From Bacillus sp. V2I10 (lineage in GTDB: Bacteria > Bacillota > Bacilli > Bacillales > Bacillaceae), in NCBI RefSeq assembly GCF_030817055.1, contig NZ_JAUSYV010000001.1:5170001-5234000 (forward strand): DNA of 64,000 nt, read 5' to 3'. Position 1 is the first letter of the stretch. Every line of letters begins with the position of its first letter. The translations under genes and the position numbers were made by a program. This document shows, in pieces, positions 41,405 to 49,280 of this stretch. The notes under the pieces are model-generated. The model searched no databases. It was not told the DNA's origin and was given only the letters and a program-made list of their open reading frames with translations.

Positions 41405-43075
41405 TTGGAAAATAACTCGTCAAACTTTATCAAAAGCATCATAAAAGAGGACCTGGAGAGCGGAAAGCATTCAACGGTCATCACCCGTTTCCCGCCTGAG
41501 CCGAATGGCTACCTTCATATCGGCCATGCAAAATCGATCTTAATCAACTTTGAACTTGCCGATGACTTTGGCGGCAGAACCAATTTGCGATTTGATGACA
41601 CGAACCCTTTAAAAGAGGATCAGGAGTACGTAGATTCCATTAAAGAAGATGTGAAATGGCTTGGATATGAGTGGGACGAGCTTCACTTTGCATCAAATTA
41701 CTTTGAGGAAATGTACAACCGCGCTGTTCTTTTAATCAAAAAAGGCAAAGCATATGTAGATGACCTGACAGCCGATGAAATCCGCGAATACCGCGGCACA
41801 TTGACTCAGCCCGGAAAAGAAAGCCCGTACCGCAACCGCTCTGCTGAAGAAAATCTTGAACTGTTCGATAAAATGCGCAAAGGCGAATTTGAAACAGGCA
41901 GCAAGGTTTTGCGTGCTAAAATCGATATGACGTCACCAAACCTGAATCTTCGTGACCCTATTATTTACCGTGTATCACATGCGACTCACCATAATACAGG
42001 AGATACTTGGTGTATTTATCCGATGTATGATTTCGCACACCCGATTGAAGATGCGATTGAAGGCGTAACACATTCCATTTGTACAACAGAATTTGAGGAT
42101 CATCGTCCTCTTTACAATTGGGTTGTCGAGGAATGTGAAATGGAAAGCAAGCCTCAGCAAATTGAATTTGGCCGCTTAAATATCACGAACACAGTCATGA
42201 GTAAACGCAAGCTGAAGCAGCTTGTTGATGAAGGCTTTGTAGACGGCTGGGATGACCCGCGCATGCCAACGGTTTCAGGACTCAGAAGAAAAGGATACAC
42301 ATCTGATGCCATCCGTAATTTTGTACGGGAAACAGGCGTTTCTAAAGGATACGGTGCTGTTGACGAAGCCATGCTCGAGCACTTCGCAAGAGAAGATCTT
42401 AAGCTGAAAGCGCCTCGGACAATGGGTGTTCTTAAGCCGCTTAAAGTGGTGATAACGAACTACCCTGAAGGCGAGTCTGAAATGCTTGATGCAGAGATTA
42501 ATCCAGAGGTTCCTGAAATGGGCTCACGACAAATTCCGTTCGGAAGAGAAATCTACATCGAACAGGACGATTTCATGGAAGATCCTCCGAAAAAGTATTT
42601 CCGCCTTTTCCCTGGCAACGAGGTTCGTCTGAAGCATGCCTACTTCATCAAATGTGAAGATGTCATCAAAGACGAAGATGGAAATGTCGTTGAACTGCAT
42701 TGCACATACGACCCTGAAACTAAGAGCGGATCAGGCTTTACAGGCCGTAAAGTAAAAGGCACAATCCATTGGGTGGATGCTGAGAATGCCGTGCCTGCAG
42801 AATTCCGTTTGTATCAGCCGTTAATTCTTGATGCAGACTTGGAAGCAGAAAAAAGCGAAGAGGAAGAAGAAGAAAAAACATTCCTCGATTACGTGAACGA
42901 TCAATCGCTTGAAGTAGTTCAAGGTTTTGTAGAACCGAACATGAAGGATGTATTGGGTCAGGACAAATTCCAATTCTTTAGACACGGGTATTTCAACGTG
43001 GATCCGAAGAATACAACACCTGAAAAAGCCGTTTACAACAGGATTGTCTCTTTAAAAAGCTCATTTAAATTATAA
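41405..43075 (+). CDS. glnS: Glutaminyl-tRNA synthetase
   Basis: A 556-residue class I GlnRS, which charges tRNA-Gln with glutamine directly. RFPPEPNGYLHIGHAKS holds the HIGH motif (residues 38-41) and VMSKRKLKQLV the MSK signature (265-267); DDTNPLKEDQEYVDSIKEDV and the tandem C-terminal beta-barrel anticodon domain also fit GlnRS rather than GltX. Bacillaceae normally make Gln-tRNA through non-discriminating GltX and GatCAB, so this gene is likely acquired. TTG start at 41405 with AAAGGA nine bases before. A strong terminator follows. It is monocistronic and divergent from tctC. Codon use looks similar to its neighbours. Confidence 0.96.
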   Translation: MENNSSNFIKSIIKEDLESGKHSTVITRFPPEPNGYLHIGHAKSILINFELADDFGGRTNLRFDDTNPLKEDQEYVDSIKEDVKWLGYEWDELHFASNYFEEMYNRAVLLIKKGKAYVDDLTADEIREYRGTLTQPGKESPYRNRSAEENLELFDKMRKGEFETGSKVLRAKIDMTSPNLNLRDPIIYRVSHATHHNTGDTWCIYPMYDFAHPIEDAIEGVTHSICTTEFEDHRPLYNWVVEECEMESKPQQIEFGRLNITNTVMSKRKLKQLVDEGFVDGWDDPRMPTVSGLRRKGYTSDAIRNFVRETGVSKGYGAVDEAMLEHFAREDLKLKAPRTMGVLKPLKVVITNYPEGESEMLDAEINPEVPEMGSRQIPFGREIYIEQDDFMEDPPKKYFRLFPGNEVRLKHAYFIKCEDVIKDEDGNVVELHCTYDPETKSGSGFTGRKVKGTIHWVDAENAVPAEFRLYQPLILDADLEAEKSEEEEEEKTFLDYVNDQSLEVVQGFVEPNMKDVLGQDKFQFFRHGYFNVDPKNTTPEKAVYNRIVSLKSSFKL

Positions 43076-43085
43076 TAAACTTATG

Positions 43086-43123
43086 AAAGACCTAAATTTC
43101 CAAGAAATTTAGGTCTTTTTTTG
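43086..43123 (+). terminator. Intrinsic terminator of glnS
   Basis: A 12-bp stem AGACCTAAATTT/AAATTTAGGTCT around five bases, followed by seven T residues. Confidence 0.93.
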
Positions 43124-43143
43124 ATGAACTGTTCTTCAGCATT

Positions 43144-43176
43144 CGATAACACAAGAGTAAAAAGCTTGTCTTATCG
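43144..43176. other. Unassigned 12-bp hairpin
   Basis: CGATAACACAAG and CTTGTCTTATCG pair with one mismatch around nine bases. On the plus strand GAGATG and CGTCTC further on pair before TTTTT (43177-43207), so a short structured transcript is conceivable. No gene is evident in 43124-43342 otherwise. Confidence 0.4.
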
Positions 43177-43349
43177 AGATGAATCACGTCGTCTAAGCGT
43201 CTCTTTTTACAATTTCAGTCAAAGTCCAACCCGAACATTGCAGAGATTTGGATGGTTTTAATCATGATTTATCGCGGTATAATCGTACTAACGAAAAAAA
43301 ATGAAGGATGAACTAAATAAATACTAAGCAGAAAGGAGGACGATGAATC

Positions 43350-43439
43350 ATGAAAATCAAAGCAGGCAGCTGGAGAATGCTGAGTTCACAGGAAAAACTG
43401 TTTATTTTGAAGGCAGTAAGTCATAGAATGAAAAAATAA
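43350..43439 (+). CDS. Possible 29-residue basic peptide
   Basis: AAAGGAGG is followed after ten bases by an ATG that opens the frame MKIKAGSWRMLSSQEKLFIL then KAVSHRMKK, a small basic, possibly amphipathic peptide. A second ATG three bases after GGAGG would give a different 27-residue peptide, but its spacing is too short. The strong ribosome site is the main support. I do not recognise the product, and no terminator follows. Confidence 0.4.
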   Translation: MKIKAGSWRMLSSQEKLFILKAVSHRMKK

Positions 43440-43454
43440 ACACCGTAACTCTTT

Positions 43455-43570
43455 TATCAGCCAAATTCTAAAACTTTCAGCCGTTTTTTCGCATTTTACA
43501 GCCGAATTCGAGAAACTTACAGCCGATTCTCCATTTTTTTCAGACGAATTCCAAAATGTATCAGTCAAAC
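43455..43570. repeat. Second cluster of CAGCC direct repeats
   Basis: Units beginning (A/T)CAGCC(G/A)AATTC or a close variant recur near 43457, 43478, 43500, 43522, 43543 and 43561, 18-22 bp apart. They resemble the units at 11098-11180. The block lies between a small peptide frame and the nadE terminator. Confidence 0.6.
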
Positions 43571-43572
43571 GT

Positions 43573-43601
43573 AAAAAGCAGCCGCAAAATGCAGCTGCTT
43601 T
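43573..43601 (-). terminator. Intrinsic terminator of the NAD salvage operon
   Basis: AAAGCAGC pairs with GCTGCTTT (with one bulge) and ends in a T run on the minus strand, directly after nadE. Confidence 0.82.
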
Positions 43602-43607
43602 CCTTAA

Positions 43608-44429
43608 TTATTTCCACCATCCATCAAATTTGCTTGCAGGCAATTGGCGTTTATGCTCAGTCATTAAGTAGCGCTTTTCCACCTTAGAAGCGACTTCCTC
43701 TGAAACGGATTTCCCTTCTAAGTAGTCATCAAGCTCATCATAGGTAATGCCGAGCTCAGTCTCATCAGCCTGCTGAGGCTTATCGTCAAGCAAGTCTGCC
43801 GTTGGAACCTTCAAGTATAATCTTTCTTCTGCTCCAAGATCTTTCAGCAAGCTTCTGCCCTGGCGCTTAGTAAGACCGGCTAACGGAAGAAGATCTGCTC
43901 CGCCGTCACCATATTTCGTAAAGAACCCTGTGACTGCTTCTGCAGCGTGATCTGTACCGATGACAAGCAATCCAGCCTGACCTCCGATCGCATATTGAGT
44001 AATCATGCGTGTTCTTGCTTTCACATTTCCTTTATTAAAATCGCTCAGCTCATCCTGAACGGCATCTGCATATTGCTTTTCAAAGGCATCAACAGTCGAC
44101 TTAATATCAAACGTGATCGATTGATCAGGCTTGATAAATTTGAGAGCAAGCTGCGCATCATTTTCATCGTGCTGAACACCGTGCGGAAGGCGGACGGCAA
44201 TGAACTTCGCATCGCTTTTGCCTTCGCTTCTTAACTCTTCAACAGCAAGCTGGGCAAGACGCCCTGCCAAAGTAGAATCCTGCCCGCCGCTTATACCAAG
44301 AACAAATCCTTTCGCACCCGTTTTTTTCAGATAGTCTTTCAAAAAATCAATGCGTTCTCTTATTTCAGCCTTCGGATCAATTTCAGGTTTAACATTTAAA
44401 TCACTCATAATCTTCTCTTGCAAGCTCAT
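43608..44429 (-). CDS. nadE: NH3-dependent NAD synthetase
   Basis: A 273-residue enzyme that amidates nicotinate adenine dinucleotide to NAD with ammonia and ATP. It has the PP-loop LGISGGQDSTLAGRLAQLA, RMITQYAIGGQAGLLVIGTD, then DHAAEAVTGFFTKYGDGGAD and LTKRQGRSLL; the C-terminus RQLPASKFDGWWK is nearly diagnostic. There is no N-terminal glutaminase domain, so it is the short, ammonia-using form. ATG at 44429 follows AGGAGG after eight bases. It is last in the operon pncA-pncB-nadD-nadE and completes the salvage route from nicotinamide. Confidence 0.96.
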   Translation of the reverse strand: MSLQEKIMSDLNVKPEIDPKAEIRERIDFLKDYLKKTGAKGFVLGISGGQDSTLAGRLAQLAVEELRSEGKSDAKFIAVRLPHGVQHDENDAQLALKFIKPDQSITFDIKSTVDAFEKQYADAVQDELSDFNKGNVKARTRMITQYAIGGQAGLLVIGTDHAAEAVTGFFTKYGDGGADLLPLAGLTKRQGRSLLKDLGAEERLYLKVPTADLLDDKPQQADETELGITYDELDDYLEGKSVSEEVASKVEKRYLMTEHKRQLPASKFDGWWK

Positions 44430-44441
44430 CAAAAATTCCTC

Positions 44442-45056
44442 CTATTGATATAAAGAATGTTTTTTAATGTAATCATAACAAGCATCAGGCAGCAGGTAAC
44501 GCGGTTCCCCGCCTTTTGAAAACTCATCCCGGATGTATGTAGAGCTGATCTCCATCGCAAGCCCCTTATCAATCAAGTGAAAAGTTGAGCCGTCATCATG
44601 ATTCCGCAAAATCGGGGAACGGGAAATCGTACGGAGCATATCAATGCCTTCTCTAGCCATGACAATAAATTTATTGCTTGAAATCAGTTCCTGATCATAT
44701 TTCCATTTGCCGTCTGCAATATCAACAAGCAGATCTGCACCCATAATAAAGTAAATTTCATCATTCGGGTATTTCTTTTTAAAATGCTCCAGCGTGTAAT
44801 ACGTATATACATTCCAGGCTTCCTGCTTAATTTCATAATCATCAGCCAAAAACTTGTCATTTCCCTGAAGGGCAAGCTCAAGCATATTCCAGCGGTGCAG
44901 ATCAGATGTTTTCATCACTTTATCTTTCCGTTTGTTTGAACATGGCAGAAAAATAATTTTATCAAGTCTGCATCGGTGTGCAACGGTGCTTGCCGTCCAT
45001 AAATGTACATTTGTGATCGGATCAAACGACGAACCGTAAATCCCTATCTTCCCCAC
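44442..45056 (-). CDS. nadD: Nicotinate-nucleotide adenylyltransferase (NadD-like)
   Basis: A 204-residue nucleotidyltransferase with the NadD opening, here IGIYGSSFDPITNVHLWTAS; the usual HxGH/TxGH loop appears as NVHL, a variant of N-G-H-L. IYFIMGADLLVDIADGKW and the closing STYIRDEFSKGGEPRYLLPD (ISSTxIR) match the family. It adenylates nicotinate mononucleotide made by PncB. As the housekeeping nadD of Bacillus usually sits beside yqeH/yqeK, this is probably a second, salvage-dedicated copy. GTG start at 45056; RBS AGAGAAGAG. Nine bases lie between its stop and the RBS-bearing nadE start region. Confidence 0.9.
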   Translation of the reverse strand: MGKIGIYGSSFDPITNVHLWTASTVAHRCRLDKIIFLPCSNKRKDKVMKTSDLHRWNMLELALQGNDKFLADDYEIKQEAWNVYTYYTLEHFKKKYPNDEIYFIMGADLLVDIADGKWKYDQELISSNKFIVMAREGIDMLRTISRSPILRNHDDGSTFHLIDKGLAMEISSTYIRDEFSKGGEPRYLLPDACYDYIKKHSLYQ

Positions 45057-45083
45057 TTGCTCTTCTCTCCCATCGTCCTCTAC

Positions 45084-46556
45084 TTACTTCATTCCCTGTT
45101 CAATCATATTCTTAACCTTAGATTGAACTTCTTCGATATTTCGCATCTTGTTCTCCCAGCAGCGCTCGCTTAAATCGACCGGATACTCCTCAGGATGCAT
45201 GGTCCGTTTGTACTCATCCCATAGAACATCCATATTTTGAGCGGCATAGTCTTGAATCTCCTGGAGTTCAGGAAGTTTATAAACCAATTTTCCATCTACA
45301 AAAATATCACGGTGCAGTTCCTTCGCTTCAAAATTCGTTACAAATTTGCTGACGAACGTATGAACAGGATGGAACATTTTTAAGCGCTCCTCCGCTTGCG
45401 GATTTTCATCCTCAAGCGCAATATAATCGCCCTCTGATTTTTTATTGAGGGAATTGATGATCCGGTACACCTTTTTAATCCCTGGCGTCGTCACTTTTTC
45501 AGGATTTCCGCTGATTTTAATCGTATCCTTCATTTCCCCGTTTTCATTTTCAATAGATACTAATTTATAGACAGCACCAAGAGCGGCCTGATCATAAGCG
45601 GTAATCAGCTTCGTGCCGATACCCCATGAATCTATTTGTGCACCCTGTGATTTCAGGTTAATGATCGTATTTTCATCCAGATCGTTCGAAGCAATAATCT
45701 GCGTCTCTGTAAATCCTGCTTCATCCAGCATTTTTCTTGCTTTCTTCGATAAGTATGCAAGATCTCCGCTATCGAGGCGAATCCCTTTGAAGTTAATTTT
45801 ATCGCCAAGCTCTTTGGCCACTTTAATCGCAATAGGAACCCCTGATTTTAACGTATCATATGTATCTACGAGGAAAACACAATCTTTATGGCGGCGCGCG
45901 TATTTATGGAACGCAGTGTATTCATCACGATAGGCCTGAACCAAAGCATGAGCATGTGTACCTGCAACAGGAATGCCGAACATTTTGCCCGCGCGTACGT
46001 TTGATGTCGCATCAAAACCGCCGATGTAAGCAGCTCTAGTGCCCCACACTGCCGCATCCATTTCATGCGCTCTGCGTGTTCCGAATTCCATTGCACTTTG
46101 CTCGCCTACAACGTGCTTGATGCGTGAAGCTTTTGTCGCAATCAATGTTTGATAGTTCACAATGTTAAGCAAAGCCGTTTCAATCATCTGCGCTTCTGCA
46201 AGCGGCGCTTCAATCCGCAGAATCGGTTCATTGGCAAAAACCAGCTCTCCTTCAACCATTGAACGGACGGTTCCAGTAAAGCGAATCTCTTTTAAATACT
46301 CCAGATAATCTTCTTTGTATCCTAATTCATCTCTTAAGTACTCAATATCACTTTCTGTAAAAGAAAAACTATGCAAATACTCGACAATGCGTTCAAGACC
46401 GGCAAAAACCCCATATCCATTGCTGAACGGCAGCTTTCTGAAAAAGACTTCAAATACTGCTTTCCGGTTGTGCATGTTATCTTCCCAGTACGTTTCTGCC
46501 ATGTTAATTTGGTAAAGATCCGTGTGAAGCATTAAACTGTCGTCTGTGTATTTCAT
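45084..46556 (-). CDS. pncB: Nicotinate phosphoribosyltransferase
   Basis: A 490-residue enzyme that joins nicotinate and PRPP to nicotinate mononucleotide. Landmarks: the N-terminus DSLMLHTDLYQINMAETYWE, the FEVFFRKLPFSNGYGVFAGL segment, EFGTRRAHEMDAAVWGTRAA and YIGGFDATSNVRAGKMFGIP (product-binding), then GIRLDSGDLAYLSKKARKM. The length fits the Gram-positive PncB group. ATG at 46556 is served by GGAGG; an in-frame upstream start is not. It follows pncA by 19 bases. Confidence 0.95.
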   Translation of the reverse strand: MKYTDDSLMLHTDLYQINMAETYWEDNMHNRKAVFEVFFRKLPFSNGYGVFAGLERIVEYLHSFSFTESDIEYLRDELGYKEDYLEYLKEIRFTGTVRSMVEGELVFANEPILRIEAPLAEAQMIETALLNIVNYQTLIATKASRIKHVVGEQSAMEFGTRRAHEMDAAVWGTRAAYIGGFDATSNVRAGKMFGIPVAGTHAHALVQAYRDEYTAFHKYARRHKDCVFLVDTYDTLKSGVPIAIKVAKELGDKINFKGIRLDSGDLAYLSKKARKMLDEAGFTETQIIASNDLDENTIINLKSQGAQIDSWGIGTKLITAYDQAALGAVYKLVSIENENGEMKDTIKISGNPEKVTTPGIKKVYRIINSLNKKSEGDYIALEDENPQAEERLKMFHPVHTFVSKFVTNFEAKELHRDIFVDGKLVYKLPELQEIQDYAAQNMDVLWDEYKRTMHPEEYPVDLSERCWENKMRNIEEVQSKVKNMIEQGMK

Positions 46557-46575
46557 CAAAGGAACCTCCATCTGT

Positions 46576-47124
46576 CTATTCAACCCGTGCATTTAAGCTG
46601 TTTTTAAAATGAGATAGCGCCCATGCGTGACCCTCAGGATTGAAACTTGCCACTGCATTTTCATGAACAGCCATTTTGAAACCTTTATTAAAACCGTCAA
46701 CTGCCGTGTGCAGCACACAAATATCTGTACAAACCCCAACCAGATGAATTTCTGTAATGCCCCGTGCGCGGAGCTTCAATTCCAGATCCGTACCCGCAAA
46801 CGCACTGTATCTTGTTTTATCCATCCATTGTACATGATTTTTCACTTTATTTTGCTCATAAACGTCCTCAAGTTTCCCAAAAAGTCTGCGGCCATCTGTA
46901 CCTTCAATGTTATGAGGCGGGAACAAAGCACTTTCAGGATGAAACTCATCGTTCTCATCATGTCTATCAATCGCAAAAACCACATAATCCCCTGCATCAA
47001 TAAAAGCCTCTGTCAGCTTTACAATTTCATCCTCAATTGCCTGCCCCGGCTTCCCGCAAGTAAGTGCCCCGTCATCCGCTACAAAATCCACTGTATAGTC
47101 TATGTTAATTAACGCTCTTTTCAT
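46576..47124 (-). CDS. pncA: Nicotinamidase / isochorismatase family hydrolase
   Basis: A 182-residue cysteine hydrolase that converts nicotinamide to nicotinate and ammonia. The catalytic Asp is in NIDYTVDFVADDGALTCG, the metal/Lys region in DRHDENDEFHPES and HVQWMDKTRYSAFAGTDLEL, and the nucleophilic Cys in LVGVCTDICVLHTAVDGFN. ATG at 47124 follows GGGGAGTG; the longer frame upstream has no site. It opens the salvage genes pncA-pncB-nadD-nadE, with an imperfect inverted repeat resembling the NrtR-type palindrome just before it. Confidence 0.94.
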   Translation of the reverse strand: MKRALINIDYTVDFVADDGALTCGKPGQAIEDEIVKLTEAFIDAGDYVVFAIDRHDENDEFHPESALFPPHNIEGTDGRRLFGKLEDVYEQNKVKNHVQWMDKTRYSAFAGTDLELKLRARGITEIHLVGVCTDICVLHTAVDGFNKGFKMAVHENAVASFNPEGHAWALSHFKNSLNARVE

Positions 47125-47147
47125 AAATGTCCACTCCCCTTTAGTAT

Positions 47148-47171
47148 TTAACACTTAATGAATTGTTAATT
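47148..47171 (-). promoter_or_regulatory. Candidate NrtR operator before pncA
   Basis: TTAACA-N10-TGTTAA with a full TTGTTAATT half-site, the same half-site as in the palindrome upstream of nrtR. It lies between nrtR and pncA, 24 bases before the pncA start. Confidence 0.5.
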
Positions 47172-47178
47172 ATCAAAT

Positions 47179-47952
47179 CTAATAACGTGCCGTATAGATC
47201 GGTTTGACAACATCCATCTCAACAAACGAATAAAGCTGCGTCGGTTTTTTTGACGTGCGCGATGTCTTTCCTTCTGCCTCCTTGATAAATGGCAGTGTCT
47301 TAATTTTCCTTGAAAAAGACTGGTCACTTGCAATGGCAGGATCATCCGTCACCGTCTTCAGGACTGCCTGCAGCTCCGAATATGTAAAGAATTCAGGAAG
47401 AAAATTCTTAGCAACTGTCGTCTGCAAAAGATCATTTGTAATCATTTTAATGGCATCTCCAATGATTTCTCTGTGGTCAAAAGCGAGATCCAGATTCAGA
47501 ACATCGTTGATTGAAAAAAGGTCTACCTCTGCAGCATCATCCTGAGCTTTTCTCAGGGACAGCGAATGCTCTGGAACAATCGCATAATGCGCATTCGAGA
47601 TAATCCAGCCGCGCGGATCGCGTCCAGGCTTATCATACACACCAAAGTGCTTCATATGAACCCCGGAAACATTCGTTTCCTCTTCTAATTCCCTCTTTGC
47701 CGCTTCAAATGCTGATTCATCATCCTGAACAAATCCGCCCGGAAGCGCCCACTTGCTTGCCTCAATGTTTGGATTCCCCTCTGCATCAAGCGCTGCACGC
47801 TGGATCAGCATAAGCTTCAAATCCATCAATGGCGGCTTATACTCTCCATCGCTTTCAGACACAATCGTAAACACACAAATATCTGACGTGTACCCATCAG
47901 GAGTCCGATATTTTTTTATATCGTATTTCTTAAGAGCTTCATCGTTTGACAT
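47179..47952 (-). CDS. nrtR: NrtR-type NAD metabolism regulator (Nudix + winged helix)
   Basis: A 257-residue protein with an N-terminal Nudix domain and a C-terminal winged helix, the NrtR plan. The Nudix box is GGFVQDDESAFEAAKRELEE followed by ETN, with the E-x-E core intact. The C-terminal ~90 residues (FFTYSELQAVLKTVTDDPAI and FSRKIKTLPF) form the DNA-binding part. NrtR represses NAD genes and is released by ADP-ribose. Position at the head of pncA-pncB-nadD-nadE and palindromes before itself and before pncA support that role here. ATG at 47952 follows AAGGAG. A plain ADP-ribose pyrophosphatase is less likely. Confidence 0.88.
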   Translation of the reverse strand: MSNDEALKKYDIKKYRTPDGYTSDICVFTIVSESDGEYKPPLMDLKLMLIQRAALDAEGNPNIEASKWALPGGFVQDDESAFEAAKRELEEETNVSGVHMKHFGVYDKPGRDPRGWIISNAHYAIVPEHSLSLRKAQDDAAEVDLFSINDVLNLDLAFDHREIIGDAIKMITNDLLQTTVAKNFLPEFFTYSELQAVLKTVTDDPAIASDQSFSRKIKTLPFIKEAEGKTSRTSKKPTQLYSFVEMDVVKPIYTARY

Positions 47953-47979
47953 GAATAACTGGCTCCTTAATTCGTTTTT

Positions 47980-47998
47980 AATTAACAAGTTGTTAATT
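47980..47998. promoter_or_regulatory. Palindromic candidate NrtR operator before nrtR
   Basis: AATTAACAA-G-TTGTTAATT is a perfect 19-bp palindrome 28 bases upstream of the nrtR ATG; a further TTGTTAATTT half-site overlaps its right side. The position fits autoregulation. Confidence 0.6.
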
Positions 47999-48078
47999 GT
48001 TAATTTATTTATACCTTATTTTGGGGTGGGTGTCAATGAATTATGTGGGGGATTTTTGAGAAGTATTTTTTTATTTAC

Positions 48079-48116
48079 TGAAAAAACCTTGAAAGGCATA
48101 ATACCTTTCAAGGTTT
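48079..48116 (-). terminator. Terminator at the end of the toxin-cassette region
   Basis: A 13-bp perfect stem AAACCTTGAAAGG/CCTTTCAAGGTTT around seven bases, with A/T runs at both sides, just after the immunity-gene remnant. Confidence 0.9.
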
Positions 48117-48125
48117 CTAATTTCA

Positions 48126-48384
48126 TTACATGTATTCTACTGAACCTAAAAACTCCAGCTCACTTGCATCAACATTCGTTTTCTTTTTCACACCTTCATA
48201 CTTAAAATTGTATAAAAGAATGACAAGATTATAATGACTATTCAAGTGTTCCCCACATACCAATGAAAACTTCGGAATAATTATATCATCATAAGAAAAA
48301 TCTTCTAATAATCCACTAAGTGCATTATCAGCATCATCATAAAACTCCGCTTCACGAGTAGCATCATCATATCTTTCAATAACA
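48126..48384 (-). pseudogene. Tail of an immunity gene fused to toxin linker DNA
   Basis: Read in its own frame this encodes about 85 residues: ERYDDATREAEFYDDADNAL, SGLLEDFSYDDIIIPKFSLV, then KKKTNVDASELEFLGSVEYM and a stop. Acidic, soluble, ending at its own terminator, it looks like the C-terminal part of an immunity-type protein. It has no start; its 5' side joins LXG linker DNA at about 48384, in a different frame, so a recombination event has replaced its beginning. The family is not recognised. Confidence 0.6.
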
Positions 48385-48700
48385 CAGCTTCTCCCAGACC
48401 GTTAGCGGAGACGAGTCCGTAGATGCCCATCTCAGTTTTTTGCAGAGTACTAAACGATTTAGAAGTTTTATTGGCATCCAGTCCGGAATCTGCGGCGTTG
48501 TAGGTTTTGTAGTTGTCGGTGCCGCCTTTAAAGGCACGGCCTGCCCACCCCACTACAGGGACCATGCCTGCAGTGGCCATGGTCCCTGTAATGGGGTGGG
48601 CATCTGAGAGTTTTTCTCCTTTTACAGGGTCGACGCCTTCTGTGGCGCGTTTGTAGTCGTAGTATCCTGCTACTTCACGTGTAATTTTCCCGTTTGCATA
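48384..48700 (-). pseudogene. LXG toxin linker remnant C
   Basis: The stretch encodes EVAGYYDYKRATEGVDPVKG, then MVPVVGWAGRAFKGGTDNYK and FSTLQKTEMGIYGLVSANGL, near-identical to residues ~255-395 of the full-length LXG toxin at 51.5-53.5 kb. It has no LXG domain before it and no toxin tip after it; it ends abruptly at GLGEAV and runs into an immunity-gene tail. It is the outermost of three broken linker copies. Confidence 0.8.
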
Positions 48701-48701
48701 T

Positions 48702-48746
48702 AAAAAAACAGCAGAGATTTCTAGAATCTATCTCTGCTGTTTTTTT
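48702..48746 (-). terminator. Strong terminator inside the cassette region
   Basis: A 17-bp perfect inverted repeat (AAAAAAACAGCAGAGAT and complement) around 11 bases, active in both directions, just past the gene ending at 48813. Confidence 0.93.
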
Positions 48747-48812
48747 CATTAACTTTCAAAATAAAACAGTCATTTATACTCTTTTATGTGTATTCCTAGT
48801 AAATACCCATAA

Positions 48813-49280
48813 TTAAATTGCAACATCCTGGTAACCTACTTCAGTTACTTTTTCATTTAATAGACGAAGTCCTAGTCCGTTTTCTGTATCCCATATACAA
48901 TTAAATGTAATTCCCATATCTCGACCTTCAAAATTACCCGCATATGGAACAACTATTCCATCTAAACTTATCATTTCTAGTATTTGATCTGTTGTTTCAA
49001 CTAGTGGATAATTTTCGTTTACTTCAATATCATAACCTAGTTCATGTCGTTTTTGATTATAATAGTCTAATATGGGTTGCAATATACTTAATTGCAACTC
49101 TTCCCACTTTTGCATTAATGATTGATATGCTGTATATTGAGCTTCCTCAAAATTGCCATCTTCTTCACCATCTATCATCAAAGCTATATCCGTTTCTTTT
49201 CCAAAAAATTTAATTGTGGTATCCTTAGACCAACCATATTCATACTCGAGTTCACCGAAAATTGGATCGTTTATTGTCAT
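48813..49280 (-). CDS. Probable immunity protein (DUF6985/DUF2004-like), 155 residues
   Basis: A soluble acidic protein of 155 residues. It opens DPIFGELEYEYGWSKDTTIK, a form seen in small Gram-positive immunity-like proteins (DUF6985/DUF2004 type), and ends DTENGLGLRLLNEKVTEVGY. Its ATG overlaps the stop of the orphan HNH toxin tip as ATGA, the standard toxin-immunity junction. It should protect against that nuclease. Assignment to a family is from memory of the pattern; context makes the role likely. A strong terminator follows. Confidence 0.65.
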   Translation of the reverse strand: MTINDPIFGELEYEYGWSKDTTIKFFGKETDIALMIDGEEDGNFEEAQYTAYQSLMQKWEELQLSILQPILDYYNQKRHELGYDIEVNENYPLVETTDQILEMISLDGIVVPYAGNFEGRDMGITFNCIWDTENGLGLRLLNEKVTEVGYQDVAI

